Below, piece after piece: positions 17,305-27,709 of a stretch of 64,000 bases of DNA. The position numbers and the translations under genes are program-made. Location: positions 1,550,001-1,614,000 of the forward strand of contig NZ_FOIZ01000001.1 in the NCBI RefSeq assembly GCF_900109295.1, read 5' to 3'. Under the pieces are notes generated by a model. The model did no database searches and was not told where the DNA came from. It was given only the letters and a program-made list of their open reading frames with translations. This stretch comes from Cognatiyoonia koreensis. GTDB taxonomy: Bacteria > Pseudomonadota > Alphaproteobacteria > Rhodobacterales > Rhodobacteraceae. Position 1 is the stretch's first letter; each line of letters begins with the position of its first letter.

Positions 17305-17633
17305 CGCGGATGGTCCATCGCGTTCAGCGCAGGTGCAGACGCAATCATCCAGCCACTGAATATGGGCTCAGGATTGTCGCGATAGGTCACGGTAAGCTCG
17401 GCGAAAGCATCACCAGACGGGTTCGACGTCGGATAGCGGCAGTCGATCAGCTTCACCTCAAGTGAACCGACACGACCGGACTCCCCGCGGGTCAGCGAAA
17501 GATCAGTAATGATGCCCGTGACTTTATCAAGCACGCGCAATTCGCCGCCCGGACCACTTGTCGCTTGCTGCGCAGCAGCGGCTGTTGACGCGCAGAACAT
17601 GAATGCAATCAGGATGTTACGCATCATCTTCAC
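17268..17633 (-). CDS. DUF2155 family secreted protein
   Basis: A 121-residue protein with a signal peptide (MKMMRNILIAFMFCASTAAA, cleavage near AAA-QQ). The DUF2155 pattern follows: VLDKVTGIITDLSLTRGESG, a cysteine in LIDCRYP, then YRDNPEPIFSGWMIAS. The function of the family is not established; it is common in alphaproteobacteria next to mlaD and aat. It overlaps the mlaD 3' end by 17 bases and the convergent aat by 37 bases. It probably forms one transcript with NDUFA12 and mlaD. Confidence 0.87.
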   Translation of the reverse strand: MKMMRNILIAFMFCASTAAAAQQATSGPGGELRVLDKVTGIITDLSLTRGESGRVGSLEVKLIDCRYPTSNPSGDAFAELTVTYRDNPEPIFSGWMIASAPALNAMDHPRYDVWALRCMTS

Positions 17634-18072
17634 CTTCGCCGGTTACGAATTTCAGCAAGAGCGAAATCAAACTGACGGCACCTTGCGTATCTTCAATTTC
17701 AGCACCTGCACTAAAATTGCCAAGCGATCCGCCCGGCACGATCTCAACGAAGTTTCCACCAAGTAAACCTTCTGACGCGATCACGGCGGCGCTGTCGTCG
17801 GGAATCACGATGCCTTCAAGAAGGGATAGGGTCACATCACCACGGAACGTGTCCGGGTTCAGGTCGATTCTGGAAACCGTCCCGATCTTGACACCGGCAA
17901 GGCGGATATCCGTTCCCGCGCTTATCCCTTCGACAGATCGAAAACTGGCTGTAAGGTCGTACGTGCGACCCATTCCGCCAACACCGGCAACTTGTGTCAC
18001 ATAGAACAGGAACCCAAGTGTCGCTGCCAAAACGACAGCGCCGACAGCTACCTCTGCGCTGTTTTCGCGCAT
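17617..18072 (-). CDS. mlaD: MlaD-like MCE-domain lipid transport protein
   Basis: A protein of about 151 residues. One N-terminal membrane helix (VAVGAVVLAATLGFLFYVTQ) is followed by an MCE domain (YDLTASFRSVEGISAGTDIR and following) and a short tail. It is the periplasmic substrate-binding ring of the Mla phospholipid transport system, which keeps lipid asymmetry in the outer membrane. The ATG at 18072 shares one base with the stop of the preceding gene (TAATG), so I prefer it over an ATG 15 bases upstream. Other mla genes are not in the window. Confidence 0.92.
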   Translation of the reverse strand: MRENSAEVAVGAVVLAATLGFLFYVTQVAGVGGMGRTYDLTASFRSVEGISAGTDIRLAGVKIGTVSRIDLNPDTFRGDVTLSLLEGIVIPDDSAAVIASEGLLGGNFVEIVPGGSLGNFSAGAEIEDTQGAVSLISLLLKFVTGEGEDDA

Positions 18073-18485
18073 TATTCGGGGCTCCATGCCTCGTAATCGG
18101 CACGCGGGGCAGGATCAACGCGGCGCAGCGAACCGGCAGGCGCATAGGCCAACGCCGTGCCTGTCAGGTTTTCCTGATGCGGCTTTTCCCAAGGCTTGTG
18201 CTTGAGATCAGACTCAGTGGGTGGCTCTTCCCACGTGCGGTGCAGCCAGCCATGCCACTCGGGCGCGACTTTAGAGGCTTCAGCCTCTCCATTGTAGATG
18301 ACCCAGCGACGGCTATCGTCTGCGTTGCGATAGAATACATTGCCTTGCGCATCTTCGCCGACTTTGTGGCCTTTGCGCCAAGTCCACAGCATGGTGCCGT
18401 AGGTCTGGCCATTCCACCATGTAAAGAACCGGTTGATGCTGTTCATAAGGCCCATGGGGTGCTCCGATAAGGTTCGCTCACTCAT
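18072..18485 (-). CDS. NDUFA12-family NADH dehydrogenase accessory subunit
   Basis: A 137-residue protein matching the B17.2/NDUFA12 family: [29 protein letters not shown] and EWHGWLHRT are its hallmarks. It is an accessory subunit of respiratory complex I on the cytoplasmic side, found in alphaproteobacteria and mitochondria. GGAGG lies nine bases before the ATG at 18485; an internal ATG (MGLMNS) at 18455 corresponds to the start of many homologues. It is coupled to mlaD by a one-base stop/start overlap. Confidence 0.93.
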   Translation of the reverse strand: MSERTLSEHPMGLMNSINRFFTWWNGQTYGTMLWTWRKGHKVGEDAQGNVFYRNADDSRRWVIYNGEAEASKVAPEWHGWLHRTWEEPPTESDLKHKPWEKPHQENLTGTALAYAPAGSLRRVDPAPRADYEAWSPE

Positions 18486-18590
18486 GCCTCAAATCCTCCG
18501 AAAGGTCCAGATGCAACGGGTCAGGATAACCATCCTTTGAGAAAGCGGGCGATGGATTTAGAATGGCGGCATTAAGACGGAGAATTTCAA

Positions 18591-18968
18591 ATGATGAAAA
18601 GCTTAATGTGCATCAGTCTTTTGCTTTTGCCAGCCAGCCTGACCGCCCAAACAGACGGTCGTATCAGCGGCACAATCGACGGTATCGCTATCGACGCTGA
18701 GGTCGCATGTGATGTCGGCATTTGGTCAGAAGTGCAAACACGTGATGCAGGCGACGGACAGGAAGACACCGACGGGGATGGGTTTGCCATGAAACTATCC
18801 GGCGGTGGCGGTACGATGACCTTCGGCATGTTTGCCAATGACATCGGTTTTCAGGGCGGATTTATTGGAAACTTTGACGGAAACCAGCTTGTAATTGATC
18901 AGCCTTATCACGTCTTGTTGACAGGGGTCCGGATGCCGCTCGATCTGGTGGTCGACTGCGCAGATTAG
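18591..18968 (+). CDS. Small secreted hypothetical protein
   Basis: A 125-residue protein with a signal peptide (MMKSLMCISLLLLPASLTAQ). A beta-rich, acidic, glycine-containing mature part follows, with cysteines in VACDVG and VVDCAD that could pair in the periplasm. No family is recognised. Its stop overlaps the convergent Rid gene by four bases. Confidence 0.6.
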   Translation: MMKSLMCISLLLLPASLTAQTDGRISGTIDGIAIDAEVACDVGIWSEVQTRDAGDGQEDTDGDGFAMKLSGGGGTMTFGMFANDIGFQGGFIGNFDGNQLVIDQPYHVLLTGVRMPLDLVVDCAD

Positions 18969-19324
18969 GGTGCCAGTGCAGTGACCTCGATCTCGATCAG
19001 GTCGTCTGGCGTGATCAGGTTGCACTCGATCATGGTTGCGGCTGGCGGGTTATCGCCGAATGCCTCCCGCAGAACCGGCCAGCAGTCCTGAAAGGTCGCA
19101 CGATCGGGCAGCATGTAGGTCACACGTACCACGTCGGCAAAACTTGCCCCGGCTTCTTCAAGGGCCGAGGCGATGATGCGCAGCGCGTCTTTGCATTGTG
19201 CGACGACGGTATCGCCCTTGCCGCAGGTGCCGGCTACATGGATGAAGCCGCCCGCGACAACGGCGCGGCAATAGCCGATTTTAGGTTCATATTCGCCGCC
19301 TGAACCGATGCGTCGGATTGCCAT
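18965..19324 (-). CDS. RidA-like protein lacking the catalytic arginine
   Basis: A 119-residue chorismate-mutase-fold protein of the Rid (YjgF/YER057c/UK114) family, with GGFIHVAGTCGKGD and a C-terminal IEIEVTAL. In true RidA imine deaminases the segment before the last strands reads P-A-R, with an arginine that binds the substrate carboxylate. Here it reads PAATMIEC, with no arginine. It is thus probably one of the Rid subgroups without that deaminase activity. It begins one base after the clpX stop codon, so the two are likely co-transcribed. Confidence 0.88.
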   Translation of the reverse strand: MAIRRIGSGGEYEPKIGYCRAVVAGGFIHVAGTCGKGDTVVAQCKDALRIIASALEEAGASFADVVRVTYMLPDRATFQDCWPVLREAFGDNPPAATMIECNLITPDDLIEIEVTALAP

Positions 19325-20590
19325 TTAGCTGGCAGTCGCCGCTTCTTTTTTCTTGGCGTCGTCGTGGATCATAAGCGGCTGTGCGTCCGAGAAGACGGCT
19401 TCTTCATTCACGACGACCTCTGTGACCGTGTCCATACCAGGCAGGTCAAACATCGTATCAAGAAGGATGTCTTCCATGATCGACCGCAGACCACGTGCGC
19501 CGGTCTTCCGCTCGATCGCCCGCTTTGCAATGGCTGTTAGCGCGTCTTCGGTGAAGGTCAGCTTGGTACTCTCCAATTCGAACAAGCGCTGGTATTGCTT
19601 GACCAAAGCGTTCTTGGGTTGTGTAAGGATCGTGACCAACGCGTCTTCGTCCAGGTCTTCCAACGTTGCGATTACTGGCAGACGACCAACGAATTCCGGT
19701 ATCAGACCGAACTTCAGCAGATCTTCGGGTTCAAGGTCGGTAAAGACCTCGCCCACGCCGCGTTCGTCCACATCCTTCACGTCAGCGCCAAAGCCCATGC
19801 TGGACCCCTTGCCACGCTGCGAAATGATCTTGTCCAGCCCAGCAAAGGCCCCACCACAGATGAACAGAATGTTCGTTGTATCCACTTGCAGGAATTCCTG
19901 CTGTGGATGCTTGCGCCCACCCTGCGGCGGTACCGAAGCGACCGTGCCTTCCATGATCTTGAGCAAGGCCTGCTGCACCCCCTCGCCCGACACGTCGCGG
20001 GTAATAGAGGGGTTGTCAGACTTGCGTGTGATCTTGTCGACTTCATCGATGTAGACGATGCCGCGCTGTGCGCGTTCGACATTGTACTCCGAGGCCTGCA
20101 ATAGCTTCAGGATGATGTTTTCGACATCCTCGCCCACGTAACCGGCTTCGGTCAGCGTTGTTGCATCGGCCATGGTAAATGGTACATCAAGAATACGCGC
20201 CAATGTCTGCGCCAGTAGCGTTTTACCGCAGCCTGTCGGACCAATCAGCATGATGTTGGACTTCGCCAGTTCGATGTCGGATTTCTCGGCATGATTCAAG
20301 CGCTTGTAGTGGTTGTGAACCGCCACGGACAGCACGCGCTTGGCATGCATCTGGCCGATAACATAGTCATCCAGAACCTGACAAATCTCTGTCGGCGTCG
20401 GCACACCCTCGCCTGCCTTCAGGCCAGCGGATTTCGTTTCCTCGCGAATAATATCCATGCACAGTTCGACGCATTCGTCGCAAATGAACACGGTCGGACC
20501 CGCGATCAGTTTGCGCACCTCATGCTGGCTCTTGCCGCAGAAACTACAGTAAAGCGTGTTTTTGCTGTCGTTGCCGGATGAATTTGCCAT
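19325..20590 (-). CDS. clpX: ClpX ATPase subunit of the ClpXP protease
   Basis: A 421-residue AAA+ unfoldase. The N-terminal zinc-binding domain has C15, C18, C37 and C40. Walker A is GPTGCGKT, Walker B VYIDEVDK, and the pore loop and sensor segments ([19 protein letters not shown]) are present. It unfolds tagged proteins and feeds them to ClpP. I chose the ATG at 20590 (MANSSG), matching the usual start; an upstream in-frame start adds 15 residues. It lies 104 bases after clpP, enough for its own promoter. Confidence 0.97.
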   Translation of the reverse strand: MANSSGNDSKNTLYCSFCGKSQHEVRKLIAGPTVFICDECVELCMDIIREETKSAGLKAGEGVPTPTEICQVLDDYVIGQMHAKRVLSVAVHNHYKRLNHAEKSDIELAKSNIMLIGPTGCGKTLLAQTLARILDVPFTMADATTLTEAGYVGEDVENIILKLLQASEYNVERAQRGIVYIDEVDKITRKSDNPSITRDVSGEGVQQALLKIMEGTVASVPPQGGRKHPQQEFLQVDTTNILFICGGAFAGLDKIISQRGKGSSMGFGADVKDVDERGVGEVFTDLEPEDLLKFGLIPEFVGRLPVIATLEDLDEDALVTILTQPKNALVKQYQRLFELESTKLTFTEDALTAIAKRAIERKTGARGLRSIMEDILLDTMFDLPGMDTVTEVVVNEEAVFSDAQPLMIHDDAKKKEAATAS

Positions 20591-20694
20591 AAACGCGATC
20601 CTCGACCCAAGGGCCTCTAAATGTATCTGCCCCAAGACTAGGACAGGCGGTCGGCGTCCACAATGTCAAAATTGACTTGTGAACGCAGTGTTTC

Positions 20695-21315
20695 TTAGTC
20701 GTCGGTTTTGTCGCGGTTTGTCACGATTTCGTCGATCAGACCCCAGTTTTTTGCTTCATCAGGCGACATGAAATTGTCACGCTCCAGCGCAGATTCGACC
20801 TTCTTCAGGGTCTGGCCTGTGTGCTTGACGTAGATTTCGTTCAGGCGCTGCTTAAGCTTCTGCGTTTCCTGCGCGTGAATCATAATGTCAGTCGCCTGAC
20901 CCTGATAGCCCCCGGACGGTTGATGAACCATGACCCGTGAGTTCGGCAGCGAAAAGCGCATTCCGGTTTCACCAGCCGTCAGCAAGAGCGATCCCATGGA
21001 CGCCGCCTGCCCGATGACCAGCGTGCTGACCTTGGGCTTGATGTACTGCATCGTGTCATAGATCGACAGGCCGGACGTCACTACGCCGCCGGGCGAGTTG
21101 ATGTACATGCTGATCTCTTTCTTGGGGTTTTCGGCCTCAAGGTGCAGAAGCTGGGCAACGACCAACTGGCTCATGCCGTCATGGACGGGGCCATTCAGAA
21201 AAATGATCCGCTCTTTCAGCAGGCGGCTGAAGATATCATATGCGCGTTCACCGCGTGACGTCTGTTCGACGACCATCGGCACAAGGTTCATGTAGGTTTC
21301 GACGGGGTCTTGCAT
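20695..21315 (-). CDS. clpP: ClpP serine protease subunit
   Basis: A 206-residue ClpP with the complete triad: S106 (GQAASMGS), H131 (VMVHQPSGG) and D180 (LERD). I chose the ATG at 21315 because homologues start as [15 protein letters not shown] and GAGG lies upstream; the open frame extends 29 residues further. The mature chain probably begins near [17 protein letters not shown] after self-processing. It forms the proteolytic chamber used by ClpX and ClpA. Gene order clpP-clpX is standard. Confidence 0.97.
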   Translation of the reverse strand: MQDPVETYMNLVPMVVEQTSRGERAYDIFSRLLKERIIFLNGPVHDGMSQLVVAQLLHLEAENPKKEISMYINSPGGVVTSGLSIYDTMQYIKPKVSTLVIGQAASMGSLLLTAGETGMRFSLPNSRVMVHQPSGGYQGQATDIMIHAQETQKLKQRLNEIYVKHTGQTLKKVESALERDNFMSPDEAKNWGLIDEIVTNRDKTDD

Positions 21316-21477
21316 ATCGGATGCCTCAAATTGGGGGACGCGCACGTCCAAACTTCTTTTGTCCTGAGCACGAGTCTTAGTGGTGCAAGTCAGGGGCTTC
21401 AAGGGCGGCTCTGCGCGTGAATGGTTAACAATCCATGAACCACACCTGCAAATCCATTGACAGCTATGTTAGCTATC

Positions 21478-21500
21478 ACTTACGGTAAGTCATGACTTAC
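21478..21500. promoter_or_regulatory. Overlapping palindromes across the ArsR-family start codon
   Basis: ACTTAC-G-GTAAGT at 21478-21490 is one perfect palindrome. GTAAGTCATGACTTAC at 21485-21500 is a second, perfect over 16 bases, with the start ATG (21492-21494) at its centre. A possible -35 (TTGACA) lies at 21457-21462. Such a site next to an ArsR-family gene is most simply its autorepression operator. Confidence 0.6.
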
Positions 21501-21815
21501 GAACATGCAATAGCAGCCTTGGCCGATCCGTCCCGACGCACGATTGTTGAGGTTCTGCGTAACGGCCCCTTGCCCGTGGTACAGATCGCATCTGGATTAC
21601 CGATCAGCCGACCTGCCGTTAGCCAGCATCTGAAAGTGCTTTCCGACGCAGGTCTGCTTGAAGTCAAAGTAATGGGAAATCGCCGGATTTATCAACTTGC
21701 ACCGACTGGCATTGATCACTTGAGGGCCTATTTAGATAGCCTGTGGGACGATGCTCTGGCCGCATTAAAGCGCGAAGCCGAAGCGATAGCACAGCAACAG
21801 AAAGGCAATGAATGA
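21492..21815 (+). CDS. ArsR-family winged-helix regulator of a SRPBCC operon
   Basis: A 107-residue winged-helix protein: ALADPSRRTIVEVLRNGPLP, then the recognition helix in ISRPAVSQHLKVLSDAGLLE and the wing VMGNRRIYQLAP. It lacks metal-binding cysteines, and belongs to the ArsR subgroup paired with AHSA1/SRPBCC proteins. Its stop overlaps the next gene by four bases. The palindromic sequence over its own start codon suggests autoregulation. The inducing signal is unknown. Confidence 0.9.
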   Translation: MTYEHAIAALADPSRRTIVEVLRNGPLPVVQIASGLPISRPAVSQHLKVLSDAGLLEVKVMGNRRIYQLAPTGIDHLRAYLDSLWDDALAALKREAEAIAQQQKGNE

Positions 21816-22225
21816 CACCTGTCCTGATTACCAAAACCATCCTTGTTCCACTGACCCCATCCGACGCCTTTGTGCTGTTCACCGATGGTATGGGGAAATG
21901 GTGGCCACATGCACATGGCAACCTTCACATGGAGCCGCGCAAAGGCGGCAAGATCAAGGATGGCACCAAAGACATCGGGACCATCATCGCCTTTGATCCA
22001 GACGGCTTTCTGGCCTTTTCATGGTCACCGGATGATGCCGATGAAACGATTGTCACCGTCGTATTCTCCGCCTCGTCGGACGGGTGCCGCGTCGATCTGA
22101 CCCATGGGTCAGAAGTCATCCTTGGGGATGTGACAGATGCTGTCAGCACCAGCTACCTGCGTGGCTTTGACCTTATTCTGGGCAGCTATTGCATCTGCGC
22201 CAACCGTGTCTTCGTCGTCGCTTGA
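21812..22225 (+). CDS. SRPBCC/AHSA1 (START-like) domain protein
   Basis: A 137-residue protein of the activator-of-Hsp90-homologue 1 (AHSA1) branch of the SRPBCC fold: an opening strand (VLITKTILVPLTPSDAFVLF), then DGMGKWWPH, DGFLAFSWSP and a C-terminal long helix. The fold makes a hydrophobic cavity, but the ligand of this bacterial group is unknown. It overlaps the ArsR gene by four bases and precedes the photolyase-like gene by 31 bases, so the three may be one operon. Confidence 0.87.
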   Translation: MTPVLITKTILVPLTPSDAFVLFTDGMGKWWPHAHGNLHMEPRKGGKIKDGTKDIGTIIAFDPDGFLAFSWSPDDADETIVTVVFSASSDGCRVDLTHGSEVILGDVTDAVSTSYLRGFDLILGSYCICANRVFVVA

Positions 22226-22256
22226 TTTAGTCACGGGCTGATTTACGTCGCCCCAC

Positions 22257-23432
22257 ATGTCAGAATTTCAACCAACCCGTGACGCTGGCCTCTCACGCCT
22301 GCAGGACTTCTTGCCGCAAGCCGGTTTCAATTACACAAAGAAACGGAACTTCGATCTGCCGGGCCATGCCGAGGTGTCGCGCCTGTCCCCCTATCTGCGC
22401 CACCGTATCATCACCGAGGAAGAAGTGCTCAAGGCGGTCCTGAAGCAGCATTCTGCAAATCAGGCCGAAAAGTTCATCGCAGAAGTCTGCTGGCGCACCT
22501 ATTGGAAAGGCGTCTTGCAATTGCGCCCATCGCTTTGGACGATGTATCAGGCGGACCTGAACGCCGCATGGAACCTTGTTCAGACGAACGGCGGCTTACG
22601 TGCAGACTGGGAAGCGGCATGCAAAGGCGAAACGGGCATCGCCTGTTTTGATCACTGGGCGCACGAACTGGCAGAGACCGGTTATCTGCACAACCACGCG
22701 CGGATGTGGTTTGCTTCAATCTGGATCTTCACGTTGCGGCTTCCTTGGGTACTCGGAGCGGACTTCTTTCTGCGACATTTGCTGGACGGCGATCCGGCAT
22801 CGAATACGCTGTCATGGCGCTGGGTTGGTGGTCTTCAGACGAAGGGAAAGACCTATCTTGCCCGCCCGGACAATATCGAAAAATATACTGGCGGTCGATT
22901 CAAGCCAGAAGGGCTGGCAGACGTCGCTGTCCCGCTAGATGGGCCTGAATTGCCACCGACCGGACCCGTCCCAACTGGCGATGTGATACCAACGAACGGG
23001 AAAATTGGAACACTGGTAACAGACGAAGACTTGTCTGCGGACCCTGCCTTCGCCAACGCGGATTGCTGCGCGATCCTTCGGCCACAAACCCGGTTCGGGC
23101 CGCTGCAAACGGCATCGCACGTCGTGACCTTCAAGGGCGCATGTCTCGATGACTTCGCCGACCGCTGTGATGTACCAATCACCCACGTTAATGATGTCGA
23201 CGGCATCCTTTCTTGGGCGGCAGATGCAGGGCTTGATTGTGTCGTAATGTGGATTGCACCCACCGGCCCGACAGCGGATAAATTGCGCGACTTGAGGAGC
23301 CGATTGGCCGAAAATGGCATGTCGCTCAGCGTGCAAATACGGCCCTATGACAACCTTGCATGGCCGCGGGCGACACATGGTTTCTTTCGCTTCAAGGACG
23401 TGATCCCGAAACTTCTGGCTGGGGTAAGTTAG
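22257..23432 (+). CDS. Photolyase/cryptochrome-like FAD protein with domains in unusual order
   Basis: A 391-residue protein. It starts directly with the helical FAD-binding domain of photolyases (about residues 30-230): FIAEVCWRTYWKG, then TGYLHNHARMWFASIW, DPASNTLSWRWVGG and LARPDNIEKYT. The alpha/beta domain that normally precedes it is absent at the N-terminus. The last 150 residues look like such a domain: KIGTLVTDEDLSADPAFANA resembles the opening strand, and it ends with THGFFRFKDVIPKL. This suggests a circular permutation. No strong ribosome site is seen. Function could be DNA repair or light sensing. Confidence 0.8.
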   Translation: MSEFQPTRDAGLSRLQDFLPQAGFNYTKKRNFDLPGHAEVSRLSPYLRHRIITEEEVLKAVLKQHSANQAEKFIAEVCWRTYWKGVLQLRPSLWTMYQADLNAAWNLVQTNGGLRADWEAACKGETGIACFDHWAHELAETGYLHNHARMWFASIWIFTLRLPWVLGADFFLRHLLDGDPASNTLSWRWVGGLQTKGKTYLARPDNIEKYTGGRFKPEGLADVAVPLDGPELPPTGPVPTGDVIPTNGKIGTLVTDEDLSADPAFANADCCAILRPQTRFGPLQTASHVVTFKGACLDDFADRCDVPITHVNDVDGILSWAADAGLDCVVMWIAPTGPTADKLRDLRSRLAENGMSLSVQIRPYDNLAWPRATHGFFRFKDVIPKLLAGVS

Positions 23433-23452
23433 GGGCAAAATTCCCCCCTAAC
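23428..23452 (+). terminator. Hairpin at the end of the photolyase-like gene
   Basis: GTTAGGGG (23428-23435) and CCCCTAAC (23445-23452) are perfect 8-base arms around a 9-base loop. The stop codon lies in the first arm. There is no run of T after it, so it may be a weak or Rho-assisted terminator or an mRNA-stabilising hairpin. Confidence 0.4.
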
Positions 23453-23648
23453 TATGGCAGAAAGCGGGCATTTTGCGCGCATTCCCCCTGATTGTCTGCG
23501 TTTTGGACACAATTGAATCGCACCGAACACAATATTGCCCGGTGCTGTTCCTACTCATGCCCACCCTTCTTGGCATCTCTTGCTGGATGAATACCGGGAA
23601 ACTTGTGCGTGCTGGCGCTCGTTTTCCGCGAGGAAGAGTAGGAAGACT

Positions 23649-26600
23649 ATGCAGGGTTATCTGGTTCGTCTGGGAAACGACCGTTTGGGGTCTGGCGATG
23701 TGATCGTCGGGCCGACGATCGGTTTCAACGAACAGTCAGTCATCGGTACAGGCTCCTGGACCTGGACCGGGGTCTGGCAAAACGGCACAACTTACTCGAA
23801 CATCAACGACACCGGCACGTACTATCTTGGCACGGATGGAAACGTATATTTCGTGCCAACCACCTGGCAGGTCGACGACGTCATCAGCGCGTCGGCCACA
23901 ATCGCCCCCAGTTCAGACTTCCGTGAATTTGGGACCAGCGGGAACAACACCAACATCGTGGCAGGGGCCGAAGACGATGTGATGTATGGCGGTTCCAGTA
24001 CCAGCACGACTGGAACCGGCAATGATACGATGCATGGTGGTGCCGGAAACGACACCATCTTTTCCGGTGACGGAAATGACCGTGTCATCGGCAGCGGCGG
24101 CGACGACAGCATATCGGGCGGTGCCGGCAATGATGTGATCTATGGCGACAATGCCACGACAGTAACATCCCAGTCTGAATCGTTGAACTGGTCCGCACAA
24201 GGCGCTGACGGTACGAACCTTGCCGCCGGTTTCACGCAAGACACCGGCACGATGAACGTGACAGTCAACTTCAACGCGGACGGGTCCGGCAGCGGCGACA
24301 AGGAAGTCGCGACGCGCCAGCAATATACCGAGAACGGCGAACCTTTCGACAGCAACTCTGCGCTCTTCCTGCAGGGTGACGGTGGCCCCAACACGACAGT
24401 CTCGATCATCTTCAACGCCGAAAGCGGCACAGGGATGACGGATGAAGTCAGTAATGTGGCTTTCCGCCTCAACGACGTCGATGTCAACGCGATCCAGTGG
24501 GTCGATGTCGTCACGATCAACGCCTACGACATTGACGGCAATCCAGTCACTGTCGTGATGACGGCAGAAGGCGACGATCAGGTCAACGGACAGACCGTCA
24601 CCGGACAAGGGTCTGGCGTTGATAATCCGGACCTCGCAAACGGCTCTGTCTATGTCGAAATCGCCGGTCCGGTGCACAGCATCGAAATTATCTATTCCAA
24701 CAGCGTGGCCAACGGGAACCAGTTTCTCTGGATCACTGACGTCCATTTCGACACAGTCGTGGATCCCGACGGCGCGGACAGCATTTCCGGCGGTGCGGGA
24801 AACGACCTGATCTACGGCGGTGGCGATGCCGACACCATCGACGGTGATGGCGGCCTCGATACGATATATGGCGGCGACGGAGCCGACACGATCAATGGTG
24901 GTGCACAGACGGATACCGTGTTCGGTGGCGCTGGCGACGATGTCATAGACGGCGGCGCAGATGCTGACTCCCTTTTCGGAGATTCCGGCAACGATACGCT
25001 TACCGGCTCGACCGGAAATGACACGCTTTATGGTGGTGCCGGAAACGACGCGCTGCTGGGCGGTGATAATGACGACTCGCTTTTCGGCGGTTCAGGTGAT
25101 GATAGCATCACTGGTGGGTCCGGTCGCGACACGGCCTTTGGCGACAGCGGCAATGACAATGTCTCGCTTGGCGACGGCGACGACGTCTTCGGCAATTTCA
25201 CCGGCGAATCCGGGAACGACACCATCGCCGGTGGGAGCGGCAATGACACGCTGAACGGCGGTGAAGGCGACGACACGGTTTATGGTGGGGCCGATGATGA
25301 CCTCATCATCGGAGCCAGCGGCGACGATACGCTTTACGGCGGCACCGGCGACGACCAGTTCAACATCAGCGACAACCACAATCAAGACCAGATCATCGGT
25401 GGCGAAGATGGCGACAACGGCGACATCGACAGCGTCAACTTCGGTAATTCGACCAGCACGCAAGGCGTCAACGTTACCTACACCGGGTTTGAACAGGGGA
25501 CCTATGATTATGCCGGAACGACCGGCACCGGCAGCTTTAGCGAGATCGAGCGGATCGAAACGACAGACTTCGGCGATACAGTCGACGCATCGGGATCAAC
25601 CTCTGGTGTGACTGTCGCGACCGGTGATGGCGATGACAGCATCATCGGCAGCGCTGGTGCTGACGACATCGACGCGGGTGCCGGTGCGGACACGATTGAA
25701 GGCGGTCAGGGCGACGATAACATCGACCTTGGCATTGCGGATGGCAATCCTGACCTGCTGGTCTTCTCGGACGGTGACGGTTCCGATATCGTCACAAACT
25801 TTGACGCTCCGATCGACAACAACGATGGCACGTTTACGGGCATCGACACGCTTGATGTTTCCGCACTCAACGACCTGAACAACAATCCGGTCAACACCAA
25901 TGATGTGACCGTAAGCGGTCCGGTCGGCGGCCCCGTTGTCCTGACATTCCCCAATGGTGAGAGCATCACGCTCCAAGGGATCACACCGGCACAGCTGGCA
26001 AGCCCTTTCGCGCTGAACGCCATTGGCATCCCCCTGCCCGACGGCACGGTAAGCGGCACCTCAGGCGCAGATATAATCGACGGGTCCTACCTTGGTGACC
26101 CGGACGGTGACATCGTCGATAACGATGACGCCATCCTGCTCGGCGATACGGGGAACGACGACCTGATCGAAGCATATGGCGGCAATGACTCTGTCCTAGC
26201 CGGCACCGGAAATGACGAAGTCTATGGCGGCTCCGGGAATGATGCCATCGACGGCGGCGTCGGCGACGACACGATATTTGGCGAATCCGGTGACGATACG
26301 GCCGTCGTATCTGCAGACTTTGGCGATGACACCTACATCGGCGGCGAAACCGGTGAAACAACCGGTGACACGCTGGATGCAACTGCCCTGACAAATGACA
26401 CGACCGTCACTTTCACCGGCAACGAGGCCGGGACGCTGACTCAGGGTGCGAACGCGGTCAGCTTTACCGAAGTTGAACGGGTCGAAACCGGATCTGGTGA
26501 TGACAGCATCTTCGGCGGTGCAGGCAACGATAGCGTCAACACCGGTGCGGGCGATGATACCTTTGTCGTAACGAACGGCTTTGGCACCGACACTTATGAC

Positions 26601-27644
26601 GCAGTCGAAGGCGGTGAAACAATCGGTGACACGCTGGACGGCTCTGCGCTGACCGGCGACGTCACGGTGAATATGACCGGTGTAGAAGCCGGGACACTGA
26701 CCGACGCTGGCGACAGCGTCACGTTCACGGACGTCGAAAACATCTTCACCGGTTCTGGCGACGACACGATCACAGGGGGTGTCGGTGCCATCACCGTCGA
26801 CACTGGCGCGGGCGATGACACGATCTCTATCGCTGACGGCGACAGCGCAACCGCGGGCGCAGGCGACGATCTCTTCATCCTCGAAGATCTGGCCGAAACC
26901 AGCAACGGCACCATCACTATCGACGGCGGCAGCGAAAACAGCACCGCAGGTGATGTCCTGCGTCTTGGTGAACTGGCAGACCTCAACACGCTCAATGCCA
27001 CTGACGACGGCACTGGAAGTCTCACAGGTTCGGTCACGCTGAAAGACGGAACGCTTCTTACGTTCACCGACATCGAAACGATCATCTGCTTCACACCGGG
27101 CACGTTGATTGCAACACCGCAAGGCGCACGCGACATTGCGACGCTGAAAGTCGGCGACAGTGTGATCACCCGCGATCACGGCATCCAGCCTATCCGCTGG
27201 ATCCAAAGCCGGACAGTCCCGGCACTCGACCGCTTTGCACCAATCCGCATCCGCCCAGGCGTGATGACCGGCCAGGAACAGGATCTGCTGGTGTCGCCGC
27301 AGCACCGCATGCTGTTCCAGGGCTACCGTGCAGAGCTTCTGTTCGGCGAAACGGAAGTTCTTGTATCGGCCAAGCATCTTGTGGACGGCATTGACGTCAT
27401 TGAAGAAACCGGCGGTTTTGTGACCTACATCCACATGATGTTCGACCAGCACGAGATCGTGTACGCGAACGGCGCTGCTTCCGAAAGCTTCCACCCTGGT
27501 TCGGTCGGCCTCACTGCTGTCAGTGATGAAGCCCGCGAAGAACTTTTCGCGCTGTTCCCGGCACTGCGCAGCGATCCCAACCAATACGGTCAGACAGCCC
27601 GGCGCTGCCTGAAAAAACACGAAACCAAATTGCTCAACACATGA
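23649..27644 (+). CDS. RTX calcium-binding protein with C-terminal Hint domain (first of a pair)
   Basis: A 1331-residue acidic protein. The N-terminal 110 residues ([17 protein letters not shown]) resemble the leading domain of roseobacter RTX proteins. RTX nonapeptides (GGxGxDxUx) occur at about 115-172 and 375-580, interrupted by a beta-rich domain of about 200 residues. Two 87-residue modules follow before the Hint domain, which starts at C1147 ([10 protein letters not shown]) and has the S-P-Q-H block with H1219. Calcium-folding RTX repeats imply export by a type I system, though none is nearby. The start at 23649 follows AGGAAG. It is adjacent to a longer paralogue. Confidence 0.88.
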   Translation: MQGYLVRLGNDRLGSGDVIVGPTIGFNEQSVIGTGSWTWTGVWQNGTTYSNINDTGTYYLGTDGNVYFVPTTWQVDDVISASATIAPSSDFREFGTSGNNTNIVAGAEDDVMYGGSSTSTTGTGNDTMHGGAGNDTIFSGDGNDRVIGSGGDDSISGGAGNDVIYGDNATTVTSQSESLNWSAQGADGTNLAAGFTQDTGTMNVTVNFNADGSGSGDKEVATRQQYTENGEPFDSNSALFLQGDGGPNTTVSIIFNAESGTGMTDEVSNVAFRLNDVDVNAIQWVDVVTINAYDIDGNPVTVVMTAEGDDQVNGQTVTGQGSGVDNPDLANGSVYVEIAGPVHSIEIIYSNSVANGNQFLWITDVHFDTVVDPDGADSISGGAGNDLIYGGGDADTIDGDGGLDTIYGGDGADTINGGAQTDTVFGGAGDDVIDGGADADSLFGDSGNDTLTGSTGNDTLYGGAGNDALLGGDNDDSLFGGSGDDSITGGSGRDTAFGDSGNDNVSLGDGDDVFGNFTGESGNDTIAGGSGNDTLNGGEGDDTVYGGADDDLIIGASGDDTLYGGTGDDQFNISDNHNQDQIIGGEDGDNGDIDSVNFGNSTSTQGVNVTYTGFEQGTYDYAGTTGTGSFSEIERIETTDFGDTVDASGSTSGVTVATGDGDDSIIGSAGADDIDAGAGADTIEGGQGDDNIDLGIADGNPDLLVFSDGDGSDIVTNFDAPIDNNDGTFTGIDTLDVSALNDLNNNPVNTNDVTVSGPVGGPVVLTFPNGESITLQGITPAQLASPFALNAIGIPLPDGTVSGTSGADIIDGSYLGDPDGDIVDNDDAILLGDTGNDDLIEAYGGNDSVLAGTGNDEVYGGSGNDAIDGGVGDDTIFGESGDDTAVVSADFGDDTYIGGETGETTGDTLDATALTNDTTVTFTGNEAGTLTQGANAVSFTEVERVETGSGDDSIFGGAGNDSVNTGAGDDTFVVTNGFGTDTYDAVEGGETIGDTLDGSALTGDVTVNMTGVEAGTLTDAGDSVTFTDVENIFTGSGDDTITGGVGAITVDTGAGDDTISIADGDSATAGAGDDLFILEDLAETSNGTITIDGGSENSTAGDVLRLGELADLNTLNATDDGTGSLTGSVTLKDGTLLTFTDIETIICFTPGTLIATPQGARDIATLKVGDSVITRDHGIQPIRWIQSRTVPALDRFAPIRIRPGVMTGQEQDLLVSPQHRMLFQGYRAELLFGETEVLVSAKHLVDGIDVIEETGGFVTYIHMMFDQHEIVYANGAASESFHPGSVGLTAVSDEAREELFALFPALRSDPNQYGQTARRCLKKHETKLLNT

Positions 27645-27709
27645 TTTTCGCGCCGCTCCTTTTTGGGGGCGGTGCTTGCGACCCGCTGAATAAAGAGAGT
27701 TAGACACAA

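Noticed and set aside
21425..21439. TTAACAATCCATGAA upstream of clpP as a second CtrA box
   Set aside because: The second half-site has one mismatch (TGAA), so the match is too weak to call.
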